Positions 1 to 8,191 of a DNA stretch of 32,460 nt are shown piece by piece; positions within the stretch are counted from its first letter, which is position 1; the number at the start of each line of letters is the position of its first letter. This DNA comes from Alphaproteobacteria bacterium (lineage in GTDB: Bacteria; Pseudomonadota; Alphaproteobacteria; Rhizobiales; JAJFHC01): positions 1 to 32,460 of the forward strand of contig JAJFHD010000073.1 in the NCBI GenBank assembly GCA_021775805.1, in the 5' to 3' direction. The notes beneath the pieces are model-generated. The model did not search any database. It saw nothing but the letters and a program-made list of their open reading frames with translations, and was not told the DNA's origin. The position numbers and the translations under genes are program-made.

Positions 1-324
1 TTCCCGCCGTCACAGGCCGCCCACACGACATACTGCCAGGCTATCCTTTATGCCGATGCCTGTCAGCGTGCCGGCACCTTCCGCCCGAGCGCGGTCGGTA
101 AGGCTTTGGAAGGCTTCAAGTTCGACGGTCTGGGCAACGGCCCGACGGAATACCGTGCGGAAGATCACCAGTGCTTCAAGGACGTACTGGTCGTGAAGGG
201 TAAAGAGAACCCGTCTTCCAAGTTCGACGTGCTGGAAGTGGTGGAAGTTACGCCGCGTGCCAAGGTCGAATATCCGGCAAGCCTGCTGGGTGGTGAACTG
301 GGCCCGTACAACGACGGCGCGTAA
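1..324 (+). CDS. Substrate-binding protein of a branched-chain amino acid/amide-type ABC importer (C-terminal part, 5' end outside window)
   Basis: The frame is open from the first base and ends with TAA at 322-324, giving about 107 C-terminal residues. The tail reads as the end of a type I periplasmic-binding protein of the Leu/Ile/Val or urea/amide class: a helix with paired cysteines (Tyr-Cys-Gln, Asp-Ala-Cys-Gln), an AlaValGlyLysAlaLeuGluGlyPhe helix, then a segment with Tyr-Arg-Ala-Glu-Asp-His-Gln that is typical where these proteins fold back to the first lobe. It should bind the solute in the periplasm and hand it to the permeases encoded downstream. The direct neighbour genes (two permeases, two ATPases on the same strand) support the call. 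The ligand cannot be told from this fragment. Confidence 0.8.
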   Translation, partial: FPPSQAAHTTYCQAILYADACQRAGTFRPSAVGKALEGFKFDGLGNGPTEYRAEDHQCFKDVLVVKGKENPSSKFDVLEVVEVTPRAKVEYPASLLGGELGPYNDGA

Positions 325-349
325 TCGAACCACGGAAAATTGACTAAAG

Positions 350-377
350 GACCGGTCGCCTGCACTGGCGGCCGGTC
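350..377 (+). promoter_or_regulatory. Hairpin between binding-protein and permease genes
   Basis: An 11-bp stem (350-360 with 367-377, one G-U pair) closes on a 6-base loop. No T-run follows, so it is not a classical intrinsic terminator. Between a binding-protein gene and its permease genes, such hairpins commonly protect the upstream mRNA or let only some polymerases pass, so that the binding protein is made in excess; that role here is inferred. It also argues against the upstream TTG at 340 as the permease start. Confidence 0.5.
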
Positions 378-453
378 ACCCGATCCGGCACTATTTGAGA
401 AATCTCTTCAGGGGTGCTATTCCCGGCCAGGGTATGCGGTGGGTGCCAAGACT

Positions 454-1479
454 ATGGACGCTATTTTTCTTCAAATTCTCAACGGGCTCGACAAGGGCGG
501 CGCATACGCGCTGATCGCTCTTGGACTGACCCTGGTATTCGGAACATTGGGTGTGGTGAACTTTGCCCACGGGGCGTTGTTCATGCTGGGCGCCTTCTGC
601 GCTGTCACGACAAACAAGATCCTTCATCTGGGCAAGGAAGTTGCAGCTCAGGACACAGGTTTCGGTTTCACGCCGCCACCCGAAATCATCCCCTACGCCA
701 AGCTGTGGTTTGGCGATGCGACGGGTGAAGCGATCATCGATTATTCGGTGCCGATTTCCATTGTCCTTGCCATCATTGCCATGGCGATCATCGGCATTGT
801 GATGGAACGCGGGCTTATCAAGCATTTTTACAAGCGCCCGCACGCAGATCAGATTCTGGTAACCTTCGGACTGGCGATCGTCATTCAGGAAATCGTGCGT
901 CATTATTTCGGCGCCAATCCGATACCGCAATCTGCTCCCGAAATCGTGTCCGGTGCGGCCAATGTCGGCGCTTGGGTAGGTCTCGGAGAGAATGTCATCT
1001 ACCCGTGGTGGCGGCTGGTCTATTCCCTGTTTTCGGCCATAATCATTTTCGGGGTATTTGCTTTTCTGCAATTCACAACGTTCGGCATGGTCGTGCGTGC
1101 GGGCATGCAGGATCGTGAAACCGTCGGCCTGCTCGGCATCGACATTCAGAAGCGTTTTACGATCGTGTTCGGCCTGGCCGCTGTGGTCGCTGGCATGGCG
1201 GGGGCGATGTACACGCCAATCCTGCCGCCGGATTATCATATGGGCATGGATTTTCTGGTCTTGTCCTTTGTTGTGGTTGTTGTCGGCGGCATGGGGTCGC
1301 TCGGTGGCGCGGTACTGGCGGGCTTCCTGCTCGGAGTCCTGCAGAGCTTTGCCTCGATGAACCAGGTCAAGGCGATCCTGCCGGGCATTGATCAGATCAT
1401 CATTTATCTGGTGGCCGTGGTTATCCTGCTGGCGCTGCCCCGTGGCCTGCTTGGCCGCAAAGGTGCGGGAGAGGAATGA
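454..1479 (+). CDS. livH: ABC transporter permease, LivH type
   Basis: This 341-residue integral membrane protein is one of two permeases of the importer. The N-terminus ([10 protein letters not shown], then [12 protein letters not shown]) and the ValAsnPheAlaHisGly segment are hallmarks of LivH-type permeases. Several hydrophobic helices follow, including the ThrPheGlyLeuAla helix near residue 140 and the Val/Gly-rich segment with GlyGlyMetGlySerLeuGlyGly near residue 285, which contacts the ATPase. I chose ATG 454 because family homology starts there; an in-frame TTG at 340 would place the intergenic hairpin inside the gene. It is followed 4 bases later by the second permease. The transported solute may be a branched-chain amino acid, an amide or urea. 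Confidence 0.88.
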   Translation: MDAIFLQILNGLDKGGAYALIALGLTLVFGTLGVVNFAHGALFMLGAFCAVTTNKILHLGKEVAAQDTGFGFTPPPEIIPYAKLWFGDATGEAIIDYSVPISIVLAIIAMAIIGIVMERGLIKHFYKRPHADQILVTFGLAIVIQEIVRHYFGANPIPQSAPEIVSGAANVGAWVGLGENVIYPWWRLVYSLFSAIIIFGVFAFLQFTTFGMVVRAGMQDRETVGLLGIDIQKRFTIVFGLAAVVAGMAGAMYTPILPPDYHMGMDFLVLSFVVVVVGGMGSLGGAVLAGFLLGVLQSFASMNQVKAILPGIDQIIIYLVAVVILLALPRGLLGRKGAGEE

Positions 1480-1483
1480 GGCC

Positions 1484-2659
1484 ATGACAAACAACAGTGC
1501 AATGAAAGACTGGCTGCTCGTTATCATCTTTGCCGCCGCTGTCCTTTCAGCCCCGATCTGGCTTGATCCGATCGGTGCGAATTATCCGGATCTGCTTCAG
1601 AAGTTTGCGATTTTCGGAATCTTCGCGATCGGCTTCAATATCCTGTTCGGACTGACCGGCTATCTGTCGTTTGGACATGCGGCTTTTATCGGCGTCGGTT
1701 CCTATGCGTCGATTTGGTGCCTCAAGCTGTTCACGATGAACGTTGTGCCTGCTGTGCTGGTGTCGGTTCTCCTGGCGGGCGTGTTTGCTTTCGCCATCGG
1801 GTACATTTCGCTGAGGCGCTCAGGCATCTATTTCTCGATCCTCACGCTGGCCTTCGCGCAGATGTCCTACAACCTGGCCTATTCGGTGCTGACACCGATT
1901 ACAAATGGCGAAACCGGGCTGCAACTGAGATCTATTCGGGCCAGTGCCGAAACATCTCTGCGTGACGGTGACATCCGTATTATCGACCAGGCGCTCGGTA
2001 TCGAGGAAGTCGGCGTTCCCATCACCAACCTGTTTGGCATGAAGATGAGCGGCTATCCGGGATTTTATGTCTGCGCTGTCCTGCTCATCGTATGTTTCTT
2101 CATAGCCCAGCGCATCACGCGTTCGAACTTCGGCATGATGCTCAAGGCTATCAAGTCGAACCAGAACCGGCTGAATTATACCGGTATCCACACTCGGCCC
2201 TACCTTATTTCGGCTTTCGTCATTTCAGGCATGTATGCCGGCCTTGCAGGATCGCTGATGGCGGTGACGGACCCGATTGCAGGGGCGGAACGCATGCAGT
2301 GGACGGCGTCCGGCGAGGTTGTCCTGATGACCATCCTCGGTGGTGTCGGCACGCTGATCGGGCCGGTTCTGGGTGCCGGGCTGATCAAGTACGCCGAACA
2401 GAAGGTGTCGTCCTGGAACGAAGGCATTCTGAACAGCTTCTTCTCGTTTCTGCCCGAACCGGTGCAGGAGTTCACCGTGGATGTGGTCTCCCTGTTTGTC
2501 GGTGAAGGCTGGCATCTGACGCTTGGTGTGATGTTCATGGTTATCGTGATCTTCCTGCCGGGTGGCCTCATGGAGGGCTTCCGACGGATCGGCGCCCTGT
2601 TCCATAAACCAAAAACCGAACAAGCGCAGAAAACTTCTGCGCCGCAACCGGCAGAATGA
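1484..2659 (+). CDS. livM: ABC transporter permease, LivM type
   Basis: The second permease has 391 residues from ATG 1484. It shows the LivM-type early block ([21 protein letters not shown], near residues 45-65), a following [11 protein letters not shown] block, and the C-terminal GlyGlyValGlyThrLeuIleGlyPro coupling segment. A hydrophilic stretch at about residues 143-180 separates the two halves and is longer than in many LivM proteins, as is the loop before the last helix (about 310-345). The C-terminus is a charged cytosolic tail. The gene starts 4 bases after the first permease and ends 9 bases before the ATPase gene, so the block is clearly one transcript. The substrate is not determined. 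Confidence 0.88.
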   Translation: MTNNSAMKDWLLVIIFAAAVLSAPIWLDPIGANYPDLLQKFAIFGIFAIGFNILFGLTGYLSFGHAAFIGVGSYASIWCLKLFTMNVVPAVLVSVLLAGVFAFAIGYISLRRSGIYFSILTLAFAQMSYNLAYSVLTPITNGETGLQLRSIRASAETSLRDGDIRIIDQALGIEEVGVPITNLFGMKMSGYPGFYVCAVLLIVCFFIAQRITRSNFGMMLKAIKSNQNRLNYTGIHTRPYLISAFVISGMYAGLAGSLMAVTDPIAGAERMQWTASGEVVLMTILGGVGTLIGPVLGAGLIKYAEQKVSSWNEGILNSFFSFLPEPVQEFTVDVVSLFVGEGWHLTLGVMFMVIVIFLPGGLMEGFRRIGALFHKPKTEQAQKTSAPQPAE

Positions 2660-2668
2660 GGAGACGTC

Positions 2669-3484
2669 ATGTCTGTTGCTGAAAAAGTTCCCTATTCGGA
2701 AAACGAAGAGTTCCAGCGCGGCACCGCCAACACCGTCCTGCACGTCAACGATGTGTTCAAAAGTTTCTCCGGTATTCATGCTCTGAGCGATGTCGATCTC
2801 GACGTGCGCGAAGGCGAGACCCACGCGATTATCGGGCCGAACGGCGCTGGCAAGTCCACGCTGCTCAATGTTTGCGTCGGCCGACTGAAGCCGGACCGGG
2901 GCGCTGTGGTCTTTGATGGTGAAGTGCTGACGGGCAAGTCGCCGCACGAAATCAACCAGCTCGGTGTGGCGCGTGTGTTTCAGACGCCGGAGGTCTTCCC
3001 GGATCTTTCGGTGCTCGAGAATGTCATGGTACCGGCATTGTCCAAGAGGGACGGCCATTTTCGCCTGAATCCGTTCAAGCGATTTGCTTCCGAGAAACTC
3101 ATCCGCGAGGAAGCCGAGAGCGTCATAGAAAGCGTCGGGCTTCAGGCCCAGCTTTCCGATGTTGCATCGAGCATGTCGCGCGGTGACAAAAGACGCCTTG
3201 AGCTTGCCATGGGCCTGATCCAGCGCCCGCGCCTGTTGTTGCTGGATGAACCGACAGCGGGCATGGCGCGCCACGACACCAACGCCACGATCGATCTGTT
3301 GAAGAAGATCAAGGACAGCGGCATGACCAAGGTCATTATCGAACACGACATGCATGTGGTGTTCTCGTTGGCCGACCGGATCAGTGTGCTCGCCGGCGGT
3401 CGGATCATCGCGCAGGGGTCGCCCGACGAAATCAAGGGCAATCCAAAGGTTATCGAAGCCTATCTTGGCGAGGAACAGGTATGA
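2669..3484 (+). CDS. livG: ABC transporter ATP-binding protein, LivG type, with unusual signature motif
   Basis: This 271-residue ATPase energises the importer at the inner membrane face. Walker A is GlyProAsnGlyAlaGlyLysSerThr (56-64), the Q-loop Gln is at 105, Walker B ends LeuLeuAspGluPro (191-195) and the H-loop His is at 226. The ABC signature is not LSGGQ but MetSerArgGlyAspLys (169-174), followed by ArgArgLeuGluLeuAla. Together with the D-loop ThrAlaGlyMet this looks nearer to UrtD-like than to classical LivG proteins, so a urea/amide-like or other solute is possible. About 20 extra polar residues precede the domain. The stop overlaps the next gene by 4 bases (ATGA), which suggests coupled translation. 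Confidence 0.85.
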   Translation: MSVAEKVPYSENEEFQRGTANTVLHVNDVFKSFSGIHALSDVDLDVREGETHAIIGPNGAGKSTLLNVCVGRLKPDRGAVVFDGEVLTGKSPHEINQLGVARVFQTPEVFPDLSVLENVMVPALSKRDGHFRLNPFKRFASEKLIREEAESVIESVGLQAQLSDVASSMSRGDKRRLELAMGLIQRPRLLLLDEPTAGMARHDTNATIDLLKKIKDSGMTKVIIEHDMHVVFSLADRISVLAGGRIIAQGSPDEIKGNPKVIEAYLGEEQV

Positions 3485-4236
3485 GCGTGGAAGTCGCAGA
3501 AGCGCCGAAAGCGGCGGCCGGCACGAGCGAAGCTCCGTACTTCTCCTGTCGCAATCTCAACGCCTATTACGGCGATAGCTACATCGTTCAGAACGTGTCG
3601 TTTGACATCAATGAAGGTGAGATCCTCGCCCTGCTGGGCCGCAATGGTGCCGGCAAGACGTCGACGTTGCGCGCAATTGCGCGAACCGATGCGCCGGAAC
3701 TGCGGATCGGAGAGGTCTGGCTAAAAGGACAATCGCTGCACGATAAGCAATCCTTCGAAGCAGCGCTTGCCGGGGTTCAGCTGGTGCCCGAGGATCGCCG
3801 GATCATTCCGGGACTGACCGTTCAGGAGAACCTTGATCTGGCGCGCATCGCCGGCGATCCCGGCTGGGATTTCGAACGTATTTTCAAACTGTTCCCCCGA
3901 CTCAAGGAACGTCGTGAGCAGGAAGGCACGACACTGTCAGGCGGCGAGCAGCAGATGCTAGCCATTGGCCGGGCGCTTTCACGTGAATTGAAGCTGCTTT
4001 TGCTCGATGAACCGTACGAAGGTCTGGCGCCGGTTGTTCGCCAGGATATCGCCAACGCGCTGATGGAAGTGCGTAGCTCCGGCATAACAACCATCATCGT
4101 CGAGCAGAACGCCGTGGCGGCTCTTGGGCTGTCCGACAGGGCGGTTATCCTCGACAGTGGAGAAGTCGTCTATGACGGCTCCGCACAGGAAGTGCTTGAT
4201 AACGAAGACCTCAGGCACGAATACCTGGCGATCTAA
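3481..4236 (+). CDS. livF: ABC transporter ATP-binding protein, LivF type
   Basis: The second ATPase has 251 residues. It has Walker A GlyArgAsnGlyAlaGlyLysThr (53-60), Gln 100 in the Q-loop, the canonical signature LeuSerGlyGlyGlu (152-156), Walker B LeuLeuLeuLeuAspGlu (172-177), and the GluGlnAsn (208-210) that LivF/UrtE proteins carry in place of the H-loop histidine. The D-loop reads ProTyrGluGlyLeuAlaPro, a mixture of the LivF and UrtE patterns. About 20 Ala/Glu-rich residues precede the domain. It should pair with the preceding ATPase as a heterodimer, with one canonical and one degenerate signature motif. It ends the transporter operon; a 112-base gap with hairpins follows. Confidence 0.87.
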   Translation: MSVEVAEAPKAAAGTSEAPYFSCRNLNAYYGDSYIVQNVSFDINEGEILALLGRNGAGKTSTLRAIARTDAPELRIGEVWLKGQSLHDKQSFEAALAGVQLVPEDRRIIPGLTVQENLDLARIAGDPGWDFERIFKLFPRLKERREQEGTTLSGGEQQMLAIGRALSRELKLLLLDEPYEGLAPVVRQDIANALMEVRSSGITTIIVEQNAVAALGLSDRAVILDSGEVVYDGSAQEVLDNEDLRHEYLAI

Positions 4237-4264
4237 ATAGAGTTTGCACACGGATGTAATGCAC

Positions 4265-4323
4265 CGGCAGGCCCCGCCTGCCGACGGTAGAACTATGCCA
4301 AAAATCCGACCAAATGCCGTCGG
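4265..4323 (+). promoter_or_regulatory. Two overlapping, mutually exclusive hairpins in the leader of the duplicated-domain gene
   Basis: A perfect 8-bp stem with a CCC loop lies at 4265-4283. Its 3' end overlaps by 3 bases a second possible stem, CCGACGG at 4281-4287 with CCGTCGG at 4317-4323. Both cannot form fully at once. No T-run follows either. The first may end or protect the transporter mRNA; the alternative pairing, which ends about 10 bases before the likely ribosome-binding site at 4333-4338, could affect translation of the next gene. The pairing is seen in the sequence; the role is inferred. Confidence 0.4.
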
Positions 4324-4348
4324 TCCGACAATAGGAGAGCCATTTGTC

Positions 4349-5176
4349 ATGAACACTATCAACTATGCCGAGCGCATCATCTTCCATCCCGATCAGCAGA
4401 TCATGGAAGTCGATTTCAGCAACCTGACCTTCGACATGTCCAAGTCGGTCAACACTTTCTACGACGAAGTCGACCGGCAATTGGCGGAGACCGGACAGAA
4501 GTGGTTCTTCCTGGTCAATTACCTCAACTGCCGGATCCTGTCGGAGGCCTGGATCGCGTTTTCACACCGCGGCAAGAAAACCAATCTGGCCCATTCTTTG
4601 GGGAGCGTCCGGTTTGCTGCAAGCGGCGACACCAGTGGGACCATACTGGAGAAATCGAAGGAGGAGAATTTCGACCCCAATCTGTTCCCTTCACGCGCAA
4701 GTGCCGTGGCGCACATCGAGGAGCTGCGGAACCAGATTCCGGCTGAAGACTATCAGAGGGTCATTGCAAAAGAAGCCGTTTCCGACCGCGCACTCGACGA
4801 CCGGGTCACCTTTCATGACGATCTGGAGATCATGGAAGCCGACTTCAGTGACTATACGTTCGCCTCGAGTGCAGACGTCAACGCGTTCTATGATGTCATC
4901 ACCTCGAAAATCGCTGAAACCGGCCGGAGCTGGTATTTCATGGTGAACTATCAGGGCACCGAGATCCTTCCCGACGCCTGGTATCAATGGGCCATGCGCA
5001 GCAAGAAACTAAACGCAGCCTCGTCAATGGGTACCGTGCGCTTCAATCCCCATGAGGCGACCAGGCTGGAAATCATGAAGCGGGCGAAGGCGGACGATGC
5101 CGATCCGAACCTGTTCGGGTCCCGGGACGACGCGCTGGCGCGCATTGTTCAACTGCGAAGCAGCGCCAAGGTTTGA
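4349..5176 (+). CDS. Unrecognised protein with two tandem copies of a ~120-residue domain
   Basis: I do not recognise this 275-residue soluble protein. It has no signal peptide or membrane helix. Residues 8-128 and 141-261 are the same domain repeated: they align without any gap at an offset of 133 residues, with 56 of 121 identical by my hand count. Shared blocks are Phe-His-x-Asp, IleMetGluXAspPheSer, Phe-Tyr-Asp, AlaGluThrGly, Val-Asn-Tyr, Ala-Trp, Lys-Lys and AspProAsnLeuPhe-x-Ser-Arg. The alternating strand/helix pattern around AspPheSer, PheTyrAsp and ValAsnTyr could fit a STAS-like alpha/beta fold, but this is a guess. ATG 4349 was chosen for the GGAGAG about 10 bases upstream. It follows the ABC importer on the same strand, so a link to that solute is possible. 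It has no visible catalytic motif. Confidence 0.8.
   Translation: MNTINYAERIIFHPDQQIMEVDFSNLTFDMSKSVNTFYDEVDRQLAETGQKWFFLVNYLNCRILSEAWIAFSHRGKKTNLAHSLGSVRFAASGDTSGTILEKSKEENFDPNLFPSRASAVAHIEELRNQIPAEDYQRVIAKEAVSDRALDDRVTFHDDLEIMEADFSDYTFASSADVNAFYDVITSKIAETGRSWYFMVNYQGTEILPDAWYQWAMRSKKLNAASSMGTVRFNPHEATRLEIMKRAKADDADPNLFGSRDDALARIVQLRSSAKV
4370..5131 (+). repeat. Intragenic domain duplication (two copies, 399-bp offset)
   Basis: Copy A (4370-4732, residues 8-128) and copy B (4769-5131, residues 141-261) encode the same domain in the same frame with no insertion or deletion between them. About half the residues differ, so the duplication is old rather than recent. Confidence 0.85.
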
Positions 5177-5327
5177 ACGACGACTGAACAGGTTCTGTCT
5201 CCGTTCAAGGTGGAGTGGGATCCCGTCGCAGGGGAGTTTGGGCGTGTCGTGATTTATGAGTTTCATTCCTGACGCTGATCCGCAATGCACTGCCAGTGCA
5301 GCGGTCGTGCCGCCCTTCCAGACTGTC

Positions 5328-5351
5328 GTCCTCGTGCGTCGACACGAGGAC
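5328..5351 (-). terminator. Perfect 9-bp hairpin in the convergent gap
   Basis: Arms 5328-5336 and 5343-5351 are perfectly complementary around a 6-base loop. It lies between the duplicated-domain gene (plus strand) and the di-haem oxidoreductase gene (minus strand), which converge here, so it may end either transcript. No T-run follows on either strand, so a stabilising or Rho-assisted role is as likely. A smaller perfect stem (6 bp, loop of 3) is at 5286-5300. Confidence 0.4.
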
Positions 5352-5400
5352 CTTCTGCGCTGCGTTTCAGGAGATGCAACGGGTTTGGCGGGGGCTTCGG

Positions 5401-6906
5401 TCACAAAGAATTGAGGAATGCAATCAGGAACCGGCGTTCGTCACCGGTCATGGCAACAACCCGGTCCCTGGCATTGCGGGCCTCGCCATCGTGCCAAAGT
5501 ATCGCTTCGAGAATGTTGCGGGCACGGCCGTCGTGGAGAAAATTGGTGTGTCCACTGACGTCTTTGGTGTGTCCCAGTCCCCAAAGCGGGGCGGTGCGCC
5601 ATTCCCTGCCGTTCGCGGCTCCCTCGGTAAAACCGTCTGCGAGACCTTCGCCCATGTCATGCAGCAGCATGTCCGTGTAAGGCCATATCGTCTGACCCCG
5701 AAATTCCGGTTGTACCTGTGTGTTGCTGGACGTTGCAAACCGGGGCCTGTGGCACTGTGCGCAACCCGCGCGATGAAACAGCGCCTTGCCGGCCAGTACG
5801 TCGGGATCATCGGCCCTGGGCCGTGCGGGTACCGCAAGGTTGCGTGCGTAGAATGTCACGAGATCAAGCATGGCCTCGGCAACCTCGACACCGTCATTGT
5901 CCTTGCCGGCACCGTTCGGTGCGCCCAGGCAAGCGGCTTGTGTCGGCGTGCAATCGCCGGCGTGATGGGCAAAAACTGTTGTCGACAGGCCCATGTCGCC
6001 CAGGAAGGCAGCCGCTGACTGTTGACGGATGGAGGGTTGGCCTGCTTTCCAGCCAAACCGGCCAAGGGACACCTTGTTGTGAATAGCATCCCAGACGAGG
6101 TTAGGCTTGCCCGAGATGCCGTCGCCGTTGCTGTCCTGCGGGTCGGCAAGGTTCATGATGGCCTCTTCAGGAACCGCTTCGAGCAGACCCAGACCGATCA
6201 TCGGGTTGGCGATCCGTGGCGAAATCATGGTTTTGGAGGAGAGGGGGCCAAGCGCCAAGTTGGAGAACGTGTAGGACGGCCGCCGCAAGTGTACGCTCTG
6301 ACCGCCATTCAGATCGACCGAAAACTCCTCGTATGAAACTTGTGGTCTGGCTTCAGCAGGGTGGCCCTGAATCGCGAAATCCTGAATCTGGCCGCCGTAG
6401 GACGGATCCGGGAAGGCATTTGCGCGGTGGCTCCGCAGGACTTCAACTTCGTCAGGAGAGGACGGCGGCACGCCCACGCGAAAAAGCATAGAGACAAAAT
6501 CGTCCTTTGCGTCGGCCGGCGGATGACCGCGCCCGTCCTTGATATGACAACGCTGGCAGGCTTTTGCATTGAACAGCGGTCCCAGGCCGTCGGACGAGGT
6601 CGTTGAGGCCGGTGACGACACCCAGAGCTTTCTGAATATTCCGTTGCCGAGCGTGAACTGAAACTCCTTCTCGAAGTCGAGATTGCCGGAAGGGTAGGAG
6701 AAAGCGTTCTTGCCCCTGCCTGATTTGCGCGATGTTGCCTTGCCGCCGGGCATGCGTTCCGCGGGGTCGAATTGGGGCGTCGGCGCGGAGGACTCCGAGG
6801 CAACAGAGGGCAGAACCAGTGCCCAGATCAGGACGGCGGCAGCCGCCGTCCGTGCCCATTGCTGCCCAGATACTCGATGAATGCAAAGGATGGATTGAGA
6901 GGTCAT
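5401..6906 (-). CDS. Di-haem oxidoreductase, DHOR/DUF1111 family
   Basis: This 501-residue exported cytochrome c-type protein has an N-terminal hydrophobic stretch (about residues 20-37) ending in an Ala-Ser-rich cleavage region, as for Sec export. Two haem c sites are visible: Cys117-x-x-Cys120-His121, followed by GlyArgGlyHisProPro, and Cys382-x-x-Cys385-His386. Other family blocks are AspGlyLeuGlyProLeuPheAsn before the first haem and AspSerAsnGlyAspGlyIleSerGly near residue 268, a possible calcium-binding loop. The family is annotated as putative thiol oxidoreductase or peroxidase and is often found beside imelysin genes; its reaction is poorly defined. The start overlaps the imelysin stop by 4 bases, so the two are translationally coupled and probably work together in the periplasm. 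Confidence 0.88.
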   Translation of the reverse strand: MTSQSILCIHRVSGQQWARTAAAAVLIWALVLPSVASESSAPTPQFDPAERMPGGKATSRKSGRGKNAFSYPSGNLDFEKEFQFTLGNGIFRKLWVSSPASTTSSDGLGPLFNAKACQRCHIKDGRGHPPADAKDDFVSMLFRVGVPPSSPDEVEVLRSHRANAFPDPSYGGQIQDFAIQGHPAEARPQVSYEEFSVDLNGGQSVHLRRPSYTFSNLALGPLSSKTMISPRIANPMIGLGLLEAVPEEAIMNLADPQDSNGDGISGKPNLVWDAIHNKVSLGRFGWKAGQPSIRQQSAAAFLGDMGLSTTVFAHHAGDCTPTQAACLGAPNGAGKDNDGVEVAEAMLDLVTFYARNLAVPARPRADDPDVLAGKALFHRAGCAQCHRPRFATSSNTQVQPEFRGQTIWPYTDMLLHDMGEGLADGFTEGAANGREWRTAPLWGLGHTKDVSGHTNFLHDGRARNILEAILWHDGEARNARDRVVAMTGDERRFLIAFLNSL

Positions 6907-8168
6907 TTTACCGTGCCGGGATTGTCGAGGCTGTCGGATCCTTCCAGATCGATCCTAAGGCCGAGAATGGCTACTGCTTTCTCAAGCGACCGGGTCTGGG
7001 ATACCAGGGCGTCGATTGCCGCGTGGACCACCGCATTGCCTTTATCGTTTTCCTCGCCGATCATCTGGTCGTAGCGTTCGACTGTTTCGGCACGGTTTTT
7101 GAGCACCGACATCTTGATGATGGTGTTGTCCAGGCCCATCATGACAGCCCTGTCGACACCGACATCCTTGGCTTTGACAAGATCTGAGACGCTGGGACCT
7201 TCGACCATGCTGCCGTCGATGCGGCGATATCGACCGTTATAGACATTCTTGATTCCGAGGGCGTCGTAGAAATGCGATTCGTGGGTGTTATCGGAAAAAC
7301 AATCGTGTTCTTCTTCCGGGTCGTGCAACATCAAGCCAAGTTTCATCCGTTCGCCTGCGAGTTCACCATATGACAGCGACCCCATGCCCGTGAGAATCGC
7401 TTTTAAACCGACGGACGGCGCGCCGTCCAGCAAAGCCTTCACGGCCCTGCCTTCAGGCGCCCAGTTCCGGGCCATTTCCTGCAAGTCGGTGATCAGTAAT
7501 GCAACCGCTGCACGCAGGTAATCCGCACGCCGACCGCAATTGTCGTTGGTGCAGTTGGCCGTGTCAAAATCCGAATGCGGTCGATTGCCTGCACCAGGCC
7601 TGGTGCCGTTCAGGTCCTGACCCCATAGAAGAAATTCGATGGCATGATAGCCGGTAGCGACATTGGCCTCGATTCCCCCGACTTCATGAAGGCTTTCCAG
7701 GAGTGCCGGCGTAATCTCCGTGGCATCTATCGTCTTGCCGCCGGCGGTCAGAGTCCTGTTGGCGATGATGTTGATGTTGTAGAACGCGTTTTCCCCTGTG
7801 GCGTCCTCGTGCGAGGCATCGACATAGTCAATCAGGCCCTCGTCCAGGGGCCAGGCATTCACCCGGCCTTCCCATTCGTCGACGATTGCATTGCCGAAAC
7901 GATAGACCTCGGTTTGCTGGTAGGGGCGCCGCGCTTCGATCCAGGCCTTCCTGGCGGCGGACATTGTGTCGACGGTTGGCTGCGCCAGCATTTGTTCGAC
8001 AGCCGACTGTAGATTTCTCGCCGTCGTGAGCGAGTCTGCATAACCGGCCTGGGCAATCTTGACGTAGGTCTCGATGACGGTTTTGGCGTCGGTGTCGGCC
8101 TGGACAGGCGCGGGCCCCGATATGGCAATCAGGGCAGCAAGCCCGATGGACGAAAGCAGGTACTTCAT
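6903..8168 (-). CDS. Imelysin family (peptidase M75, IrpA-like) periplasmic protein
   Basis: The 421-residue protein begins with a clear signal peptide ending near AlaProValGlnAlaAsp (residues 20-25). The family motif Gly-x-His-x-x-Glu is at 163-168 (His165, Glu168), followed by PheLeuLeuTrpGlyGlnAsp. Near the C-terminus, an acidic stretch with CysPheSerAspAsnThrHis matches the second conserved imelysin block. Imelysins are insulin-cleaving-protease-like or iron-regulated proteins of the periplasm or outer surface, thought to bind metal in iron uptake; whether this one is a protease is unknown. ATG 8168 is preceded by GAGGA about 10 bases upstream. It sits between a small cysteine-bearing protein (24-base gap) and the di-haem oxidoreductase (4-base overlap). 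Confidence 0.9.
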   Translation of the reverse strand: MKYLLSSIGLAALIAISGPAPVQADTDAKTVIETYVKIAQAGYADSLTTARNLQSAVEQMLAQPTVDTMSAARKAWIEARRPYQQTEVYRFGNAIVDEWEGRVNAWPLDEGLIDYVDASHEDATGENAFYNINIIANRTLTAGGKTIDATEITPALLESLHEVGGIEANVATGYHAIEFLLWGQDLNGTRPGAGNRPHSDFDTANCTNDNCGRRADYLRAAVALLITDLQEMARNWAPEGRAVKALLDGAPSVGLKAILTGMGSLSYGELAGERMKLGLMLHDPEEEHDCFSDNTHESHFYDALGIKNVYNGRYRRIDGSMVEGPSVSDLVKAKDVGVDRAVMMGLDNTIIKMSVLKNRAETVERYDQMIGEENDKGNAVVHAAIDALVSQTRSLEKAVAILGLRIDLEGSDSLDNPGTVK

Positions 8169-8191
8169 GGGACAGGATCCTCGTGTTGCGT

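Noticed and set aside
340..453. Upstream TTG start for the LivH-type permease
   Set aside because: The added 38 residues are not permease-like and would cover the intergenic hairpin; ATG 454 matches family N-termini.
391..1527. A 378-codon frame on the minus strand over the LivH-type permease gene
   Set aside because: It is the shadow of the permease; the product is rich in His, Gln and Asp, with no family motifs, and it does not fit the plus-strand operon.
2225..3355. A 376-codon minus-strand frame across the LivM/LivG boundary
   Set aside because: It overlaps two strong genes and has no motifs; it is explained by codon bias.
5296..6018. A 240-codon plus-strand frame over the di-haem oxidoreductase gene
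   Set aside because: The minus-strand gene has signal peptide and both haem motifs in the same stretch; the plus-strand product has no motif and runs through the convergent gap.
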